From the NCBI GenBank assembly GCA_034770075.1, contig JAVJAP010000352.1, forward strand, positions 434,001-498,000: a DNA stretch of 64,000 nucleotides, in the 5' to 3' direction. A model generated the notes under the pieces. That model saw only the letters and a program-made list of their open reading frames with translations. It was not told the DNA's origin and ran no database searches. The translations under genes were made by a program, and so were the position numbers. The stretch is from Aralia elata. Lineage: Eukaryota > Streptophyta > Magnoliopsida > Apiales > Araliaceae. Shown one piece after another: positions 56,616-64,000 of the stretch. Position 1 is the first letter of the stretch, and every line of letters starts with the position of its first letter.

Positions 56616-58495
56616 GAAGTAATAGGACTCCTAATCACCTCTTTCTTTGACAATTTGAAGGAACCAATGAAACAATAAGAAGGTCTCCCTAAATCATGAC
56701 TTGTGTGAGATGTACACATCGTTTTGAACGCGATAGTGATGGAATTGCTCCTTTTGATGCTAATCCAACTAGAACGAAGTATGAAGGAACTAATGAAACA
56801 ATAAGAAGGTCTACCTAAATCATAACTTGTGCGAGATGTACACATTGTTTTGTACGCGATAGTGATGGGATTGCTCTTTTTGATGCTAATCAACCTAGAA
56901 CAAACTAATAGGACTCCTAATCACCTCTTTCTTTGACAATTTGAAGGAACGAATGAAACAATAAGAAGGTCTCCCTAAATCATGACTTGTGTGAGATGTA
57001 CACATCGTTTTGAATGCGATAGTGATGGGATTACTCCTTTTGATGCTAATCAAACTAGAACAAAGTAATAGGACTCCTAATCACTTCTTTTTTTGACAAT
57101 TTGAAGCAACTAATTAAACAATAAGAAGATCTCCCTAAATCATGACTCATGTGAGATGTAAGCATCCTTTTGAACGCGATAGTGATGCGATTGCTCCTTT
57201 TGATACTAATCAAACTAGAATGAAGTATCACCTCTTTCTTTGAAAATTTGAAGGAACTAATAAAACAATAAGAAAGTCTCCTAAAATAATGACTTGTGTG
57301 AGATGTACACATCGTTTTGTACGCGATAGTGATGAGATTGCTCTTTTTGATGCTAATCAAACTAGAACGAACTAATAGGACTCCTAATCACCTCTTTCTT
57401 GGACAATTTGAAGGAACTAATGAAACAATAAGAAAGTCTCCTAAAATCATGACTTGTGCGAGATGTTCACAACGTTTTGAATGCGATAGTGATGAGATTA
57501 CTCTTTTTGACGCTAATCAAACTAGAACGAAGTAATAGGACTCCTAGTCACCTCTTTTTTGACAATTTGAAGGAACTAATTAAACAATAAGAAGATCTCC
57601 CTAAATCAAGTCTTGTGTGAGATGTAAGAATCATTTTGAACGCGATAGTGATGCGACTGCTCCTTTTGATGCTAATCAAACTAGAACGAAGTATCACCTC
57701 TTTCTTTTACAATTTGAAGGAACTAATAAACCAATAAGAAAGTCTTCTAAAATCATGACTTGTGTGAGATGAACACATCGTTTTGAACGCGATAGTGATG
57801 GGATTGCTCCTTTTGATGCTAATCCAACTAGAATGAAGTAATAGGACTCCTAATCACCTCTTTCTTTTACAATTTGAAGGAACCAATGAAACAATAAGAA
57901 GGTCTCCCTAAACCATGACTTGTGTGAGATGTACACATCGTTTTAAACGCGATAGTGATGGGATTGCTCCTTTTGATGCTAATCCAACTAGAACGACGTA
58001 TGAAGGAACTAATGGAACAATATGAAGGTCTCCTTAAATCTTAACTTGTGCGAGATGTACACATTATTTTGTACGCGATAGTGATGGGATTGCTTTTTTT
58101 GATGCTAATCAAACTAGAACGAACTAATAGGACTCCTAATCGCCTCTTTCTTTGACAATTTGAAGGAACGAATGAAACAATAAGAAGGTCTCCCTAAATC
58201 ATGACTTGTGTGAGATGTACACATCGTTTTGAACGCGATAGTGATGGGATTACTCCTTTTGATGCTAATCAAACTAGAACGAAGTAATAGGACTCCTAAT
58301 CACTTCTTTTTTTGACAATTTAAAGGAACTAATTAAACAATAAGAAGATCTTCCTAAATCAAGACTCGTGTGAGATATAAGCATCGTTTTGAGCGCGATA
58401 GTGATGCGATTGCTCCTTTTGATACTAATTAAACTAGAACGAAGTATCACCTCTTTTTTGACAATTTGAAGGAACTAATAAAACAATAAGAAAGT
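56616..58495. repeat. Satellite array, block 4 (~12 monomers)
   Basis: 56917-58035 duplicates 48311-49428. At ~58035 the satellite runs on (GGTCTCCTTAAATC) where its copy is interrupted by the CRM element, so it is an uninterrupted counterpart of that site. Ends at AATAAGAAAGT before the next LINE-like element. Confidence 0.93.
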
Positions 58496-60240
58496 CCCCC
58501 TCTCTCCATTGTCTTCCACTTCCGGTCACCATCTCCACATCTGGCCCACCCATTCTCCCCTTTCCTCCCCCTTCCCAGCCCACCATCTCTCCCTCTTCCT
58601 TTCCCACCACTCGCGGCTTACCTGGGTTATGTGTTAGCTTTTTCGGCAGCTGTAAATGGGGCCTCTGAAAACCTCTTTTTCGATCTATTTTATGCAAAGT
58701 CCGATGACTTATAGATCGTTGTGCTTTTCTGCGAGGTTAGTAGAGGTGTTGTCCTTGTGTGTTCTGGAGTTGAGAGTTATGATCTGATGTGGGGGGTTTT
58801 GTTTTTGGATTGGGGGTTTAGATCTTAATGTTTTGTCTCGGTGCTGGATTGGAAGAGGTTTGCTCGATCTGGTTTATGTGTGCATATGGCTTATCCTGTT
58901 CATTAATCAGATTGTGTTGTCCTTTATCAGATTGCTTTTCATCTGGTTGGGTTGTTTGGATTTTATGGTTGTTCTTACCGAAAGTTGGTTCGGCTGCTCC
59001 TCCATCCTCCATCACCGCCTCCCCCTCTCTCCACCCGGCCCACCTGGATCCCCTCCTTCCCTTCTTTTACCCTTTGGCCCACTATATCTTCTTCTGGCTT
59101 AGAGGTTATGATCTGGAGTTGTAGTTATCTGGGGCTTATGGATTTGGGATTTCAAATCTTGGTGCTTTGTTGGGGCTGGGGTTTTGGATGATGGGTCCAT
59201 TCGGATCTTGTCTCCCTCCTACCAGATCTTGAACTTCATGCCGGTTTCTGGGGTCGCTTGATTCCGGCGTTTTGTTTTCGCGAATGGTTTATCCGTGTTC
59301 TTTCTAATCTGGATTTTATGTTTATTGTCCATCTCTTTCATGTTCAGTTTAGGATGATTTCATCGATGTTTCCAGTTGTTCTGTGTGTCTCCCGATCTGG
59401 TTTCATGTTGTATTTATTGCCTTTATTAGTTCATGTTCAGATTTGGGTTTGTTTTCATATGGACAATTTCTGATCTTGCCGGTATCTATGGTGGGTCTGT
59501 TTATCTCGTCGATGGGTCAGCTGTTTCGTGCATGTCAGGTTTACCTTTCCGTTTTTTGTCTTGATTTGGGACCTGCTATATGTTCTTGGTTGTGACTCCG
59601 CCGGAACCTGCGTTTCTGGAGAGGTCCTTGTTGTGCTCATCGTCGGATCGATTGAGGGTCTCTGCCAGATGGTTTTGGGTGTCTGTTCTCTTAGATCTGA
59701 CTCCTAGGTTTGCCTCGATCGGCCGGATGTCTCGCCGGTTCTGATTATTCGTCGGTGACTGCTGGTTTGGACAACGTGTGGGCCTGCAGCTTTCTTGGGC
59801 AGTTTGTTGGTCTTCCACGTGGGCGGATTGTTGATGGTTTAGTGTAACCAGCTTGCATCTGATGTTTGCCACGTGGGTTGGTCCTTAGTTGAAGATTTAT
59901 TAGGGTCCCACTGCTGCCTAGAATTCAAACTGATGTGGTTTAGCCGAGTTGTCTGCCCATGTGGGCTGGTATTGTTTCTGCCGATGGGCCCATTATTGAA
60001 TTGCTTATCCGGATGGCTCATTTGTGGACTTGTTTGATGAAACGGTTGTTGTTTCGTTGTTTTTCCTTAACCTAACCTCGGGTTGTGAGGTTTTATATTT
60101 AGTTAGGTTTTGGGTTTCCTAGTTTTAACTAGGTGTTTTAGTCTCTACGGGAGATGGGACTATGCTTTGAGCTTTATTATAATATCTAATTTTTTACCAT
60201 TTATATACAAAACAAATTTACCAAACAAAAAAAAAAAAAA
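58496..60240 (+). mobile_element. LINE-like non-coding retroposon with poly(A), internal tandem modules
   Basis: Ends in CCAAACAAAA plus a longer A run; the end resembles that of the element at 36717. It has at least two 5'-type modules (CCCACCATCTCTCC...GTTATGATCTG near 58583-58780 and CACCCGGCCCACC...GTTATGATCTGGAG near 59031-59120), as in LINEs with repeated promoter monomers. No RT. At most AAAGT may be a target duplication; some satellite was lost at the junction. Confidence 0.7.
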
Positions 60241-60486
60241 AGTGAGATGTACACATCGTTTTGAACGTGATAGTAATGGGGATTGCTCCTTTTGATGCTA
60301 ATCAAATTAGAACGAAGTAATAGGACTCTTAATCACCTCTTTCTTTGGCAATTTGAAGTAACTAATAAAACAATAAGAAGGTCTCCCTAAATCATGACTT
60401 GTGTGAGATGTACACATCGTTTTTGAACGCGATAGTGATGAGATTGGTCCTTTTGATGCTAATCCAACTAGAACTAAGTAATAGGA
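60241..60486. repeat. Satellite array, block 5a (~1.5 monomers)
   Basis: GTGAGATGTACACATCG... through GAACTAAGTAATAGGA, same monomers, between two insertions. Confidence 0.9.
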
Positions 60487-60721
60487 TAACTGCAACAGTT
60501 GTCGCAGTGGTTTAAATGAGGCCCCGGGGCGAACCATAAACTCGGACGTCCTGGGATCGAATCTCATTAGCAACAATTGTTAAGCCTGTAAAGGCAACGC
60601 GGCCGCAGGTCGTACATTTATGGGTGAAGCCTTGTCTTAGACCTCCCTGTACGCAAAGCCTGGCCCGGGATGGGAGACTTAGTCCGACTATGGTTGGGAA
60701 ACTCCACATAATCAAAAAAAA
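60487..60721 (+). mobile_element. tRNA-derived SINE (235 bp) with 12-bp target duplication
   Basis: TAAGTAATAGGA at 60475-60486 and 60722-60733 flanks the insert. The A box TTGTCGCAGTGGTTT (60499-60513) and the B box GGGATCGAATCTC (60553-60565) are clear pol III promoter parts. The 3' end is ATAATCAAAAAAA. All parts of a SINE are present. It needs LINE enzymes to move. Confidence 0.9.
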
Positions 60722-61716
60722 TAAGTAATAGGACTTCTTTATTTTACAATTTGAAGGAACTAATGAAATAATAAGATGGTCTCCCTAAATCATAACTTGT
60801 GCGAGATGTACATATCGTTTTGTACGCGATAGTGATGGGATTGCTCTTTTTGATGCTAATCAAACTAGAACGAACTAATAGGACTCCTAATCACCTCTTT
60901 CTAGGATAATTTAAAGAAACTAATGAAACAATAAGAAAGTATCCTAAAATCATGACTTGTGTGAGATGTACACATCGTTTTGTACGCGATAGTGATGGGA
61001 TTGCTCTTTTTGATGCTAATCAAACTAGAACGAACTAATAGGACTCCTAATCACCTCTTTCTTTGACAATTTGAAGGAACGAATGAAACAATAAGAAGGT
61101 CTTCCTAAATCAATTATCGTGTAAGATGTAAGAATCGTTTTGAATGCGATAGTGATGTGACTGTTCCTTTTGATGCTAATCAAACTAGAACGAAGTAATA
61201 GGACTCCTAATCACCTCTTTATTTTACAATTTGAAGGAACTAATGAAACAATAAGAAGGTCTCCCTAAATCATAACTTGTATGAGATGTACACATCGTTT
61301 TGAACGAGATAGTGATGGGATTGCTCTTTTTGATGCTAATCAAACTGGAACAAACTAATAGGACTCCTAATCACCTCTTTCTTTGATAATTTGAAGGAAA
61401 TAATGAAACAATAGGAAAGTCTCCTAAAATCATGACTTGTGTGAGATGTACACATCGTTTTGAACGCGATAGTGATAGGATTACTCCTTTTGACGCTAAT
61501 CAAACTAGAACGAAGTATTAGGACTCCTAGTCACCTCTTTTTTTGACAATTTTAAGGAACTAATTAAATAATAAGAAGGCATCGCTAAATCAAGTCTCGT
61601 GTGAGATGTTAGAATCGTTTTGAATGCATTAGTGATGCGACTGCTCCTTTTGATGCCAATCAAACTAGAACGAACTATCACCTCTTTCTTTTACAATTTG
61701 AAGGAACTAATAAAAC
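60722..61716. repeat. Satellite array, block 5b (~6 monomers)
   Basis: Last satellite stretch, with monomers of all main types, ending at AACTAATAAAACA where the next LINE-like 5' end begins. Confidence 0.93.
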
Positions 61717-62450
61717 AGGAGGGCTCTAAGCAGGGTAGAGAGAGAAGCTCCACCTTCTCTCTAAGAAACCCACCCTCTCCCCGTCCATCCTCTTCTCTGG
61801 CACCCATTTCACCTCCTCCTTCTTGCGGCCCACCCGTTCTCTCTTGATCTTGATCTTGAGCTTCAGATCTGATCTGGTTGGGGTTTTAGGTGGATTTGGT
61901 GTTGCAGAGAATTAATGGTCCCCTTTGTTTTTCCTTTTCTTCCACTGATATAATCATTCTGTCCACCCGCCTCCTCCTTCCTCCCTCTTCCACCTCTCGG
62001 CCCACCATATCTCCTTTATCCTCCGTTCGCATTACTTAGGTGCTGTTCTAGCCTTCCGACAGCTGGAATTTGGACCCTATCGAAACTCCCTTTTCGATCT
62101 ATGCTTTTACTAAGTCCGGGGTTGCTAGATTGTGTTGTTTTCTTGTGTGATTAGTAGAGGGTAATTGTGTGCTTGATAAAGGAGTTATGATCTGAGGCGG
62201 TGGCTCCTTTTGGGATTATGGTTGGGGGTTTCGGATCTTGATGGTTATTGGTTGGTGTTAGTCTTGGAAGGAGGATCTCCCTGATCTGAGTTCCGTTTTC
62301 AGATCTCGATTGGGGCTTGCCGGAATATGGGACCAGCTCTGCTCATCTTCCGGTGGTTTATGGATTCTGGGATGTTCTCGGTTGATCCATGTTTCGTCCT
62401 TCGGCCGGTGGGTTTGTTTTGCCGGTGGTTCTGTTGCTCGAATGGATCCT
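61717..62450 (+). mobile_element. LINE-like retroposon, 5' part
   Basis: Starts GGAGGGCTCTAAGCAGGGT and AGAGAGAAGCTCCACC, matching the start at ~36748, then two promoter-like modules with GCGGCCCACCC and CTCGGCCCACCATATCTCC and the GATCTGATCTGG and CGACAGCTGGAATTTGG blocks shared with 58496. The 3' end is missing; it runs into gag sequence at ~62450. A direct fusion or deletion is likely. Confidence 0.65.
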
Positions 62451-63250
62451 TTTTTCATTCGTGTGGGTTTCCGAATCAAGTTTTTGGAATTGAAGCAAGA
62501 AAATTTGTCAGTGTCAGAGTACGCTGCAAAATTCAATGAATTGGCTAGATTCGCCCCACATCAGGTGGATACTGAGGTGAGGAAGGCCAGGAGATTCGAG
62601 AATGGATTAAAGCCGTGGATCTACAGTAAGGTAGCGGTTTTGCAAATTACATCGTTCTCAACCTTGTTGGAGAAAGCTCTCATTGCCGAAGGTGGGAGTG
62701 AAGCGATTTCAAAATATAATCGGGAAAAGAACAAGAAGAATGGTAGAAGGAGGGAAATGCATAATGTTAGCGGTTGGTGGCGGGCATAGCAGCTACAGCA
62801 GGAAGCTCGTCAATGGAGCAGTGGGGGTAGCAATTCTGAAATCCAGCAAGGGAGCATACAACAGAAAAGGCAGGTATGTGGGAATTTGCGGAAAGGGGCA
62901 CTCGGGTGGAGAGTGTATGAAGGGGAATATGGTCTGTTATAAAAAATACCTGTGGACAAGAAGGGCCATAATCTCGCCCAATTGTCCTAAGGCAAAGAAA
63001 GGAGGTTGCTTCAATTGTGGAGAGATAGGACATCGGAGCAAGGAATGTCCCCGAAATGAGAAACATGGATGGCGGAAACGGCAAATAGGGGCAACAACTC
63101 AAGGGCAACCAGTGGGAGTGGAGGGGACCAGCCCCAGCCAATAAAATAAGCCAATAGTGAGGACCTTCAACATGACAGTACAAGATGCTGTGACATCCAG
63201 AGAGGTGGTGTCAGGTATTATTCCAATCAACAAACATAGATGCCTATGTG
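62450..63250 (+). pseudogene. Tekay-like Ty3 gag, broken
   Basis: Frame with FLELKQENLSVSEYAAKFNE (~62480) and TEVRKARRFENGLKPWIYSK, the C-terminal gag region, open to 62789. It then shifts to a second frame that carries a zinc-knuckle remnant CGICGKGHSGGEC (~62880, one residue short) and an intact one, CFNCGEIGHRSKEC (63007-63048). The N-terminal gag and 5' LTR are lost at the LINE-like junction. At least one frameshift separates capsid from zinc knuckle. Confidence 0.75.
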
Positions 63251-63725
63251 CTATTTGAATTCGGGAGCTTCATGTTCTTTTGTTTCTGATGAATTTGCTC
63301 AAAGACTTAATTTTCCTAGTGAACTGTTAGAACACCCGATGAATGTAGAAGTAGCAAACAAAGAGATTATCCCCGTAAACTACATTTATAAGAGTTGTTG
63401 TGCTGATGTGAGAGGGTTTAAGCTTAACGTGGACTTGTTGCCGATTCGTCTTGGAGAATTACGATGTAAATCCTTGGGATGGACTGGTTAGCAAGCCACG
63501 GGGCGGTCATTGACTGTAAGAAAAAGTGCGTACACACTGCAGACTGACTCCGGGTTAAGTCGAAGGTGGTGTACACTATGGTAGTAAATCGCCGAGACAA
63601 TCTTGTTGTCTGACGATGATACAAGCGGAATAGATTGCTTAAGAATGGGTTGTATAGGTTATTTGGCTCACGTGGTAGATACTCGACGGGTCGAGGGTGA
63701 ACTGAGTCAGATACCCGTTCGTAAG
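63225..63725 (+). pseudogene. Tekay-like protease region, broken
   Basis: The frame at 63240-63491 reads YLNSGASCSFVSDEFAQRLN. The active-site position that should be Asp-Ser-Gly is Asn-Ser-Gly, and the frame upstream is shifted. Downstream (63490-63725) is decayed, with several stops. Confidence 0.65.
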
Positions 63726-64000
63726 GGAATTCGCTGATGTCTTCCCAGATGAAATTCCGGGATTGCCGCCAGATAGAGAGATAGAATTTGTGATTGACTT
63801 GGTACCCGGGACGGCACCGATATCTAAGGCGCCTTACCGAATGGCACCAGTAGAGATGAAAGAGCTGATGGTTCAATTGCAGGAACTGTTAGACAAGGGT
63901 TATATCAGACCGAGCGTGTCACCATGGGGAGCGCCAGTTCTGTTCGTAAAGAAGAAGGATGGCTCGATGAGGCTTTGTATCGACTACCGTGAGTTGAACA
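63726..64000 (+). pseudogene. Tekay-like reverse transcriptase, start only (runs off window)
   Basis: Open from EFADVFPDEIPGLPPDRE (63729) through LVPGTAPISKAPYRMAPVEM and LLDKGYIRPSVSPWGAPVLF to RLCIDYRELN at the window end. This is the typical start of a Ty3 chromovirus RT (fingers), with no stop in ~90 codons. The catalytic part lies outside. The upstream breaks make the whole element a pseudogene even if this part is kept. Confidence 0.8.

Noticed and set aside
60520..60535. GGCCCCGGGGCGAA in the SINE resembles the GC-rich palindrome.
   Set aside because: Single copy, stems do not match (lacks the CTCGCC arm), and it lies in the tRNA-like part of the SINE. Treated as coincidence.
60487..60721. 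Functional tRNA gene.
   Set aside because: A and B boxes are present, but there is no cloverleaf; the insert has an A-tail and a 12-bp target duplication, so it is a SINE.

Overview
The window is plant nuclear heterochromatin, most likely from a eudicot and plausibly pericentromeric. The lineage call rests on the element types (Athila, CRM and Tekay-like Ty3 elements, Ty1/copia, plant-type LINEs and SINEs). The centromere suggestion is an inference from a CRM element lying inside a large array of ~160-bp satellite monomers. I see no host protein gene, rRNA or functional tRNA gene. Nearly every long reading frame belongs to a retrotransposon or is a chance frame in a repeat.

Layout. 1-7556: LTR retrotransposon with long (2.7 kb) LTRs and a decayed ~3 kb interior; its 5' LTR is cut by the window edge. 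7557-8645: diverged older LTR of the same family. Both lie in the integrase region of an Athila element (Athila-1, + strand, 8646-22120). The Athila-1 env-like gene is split by a second, internally deleted Athila (Athila-2, - strand, 11025-17825, 5-bp target duplication GTTCC) and by a solo Ty1/copia LTR (18113-19898, target duplication TAAAG). Athila-1 ends in a truncated 3' LTR that abuts the satellite.

22121-61716 is the satellite domain. About 21 kb of ~160-bp monomers (short variant ~148 bp) form a roughly five-monomer higher-order repeat of ~780 bp with larger segmental duplications. The array is broken by a SINE (28682), a 1.8-kb poly(A)-tailed LINE-like element (36717), a composite block with a LINE RT tail, an AT-rich leader and a decayed copia element (41105-48310), a CRM chromovirus (49429-56215), further LINE-like pieces (56216, 58496) and a tRNA-derived SINE (60487). 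The right edge (61717-64000) is a LINE-like 5' end joined to a decayed Tekay-like gag-pol that runs off the window.

The most unusual feature is a GC-rich palindrome, CTCGCCCCGGCGAG (6-bp stems, 2-nt centre). It is spaced at ~31-33 bp with unlike 16-19-nt spacers, in otherwise AT-rich sequence. About 33 intact or degenerate copies occur in nine clusters, in LTRs or untranslated regions of three distinct Ty3 lineages. I saw none in the copia LTRs, LINEs or satellite. In all three LTR pairs available here, the two LTRs of one element differ by exactly one motif copy, so the motif behaves as a mobile or slippage-prone module.
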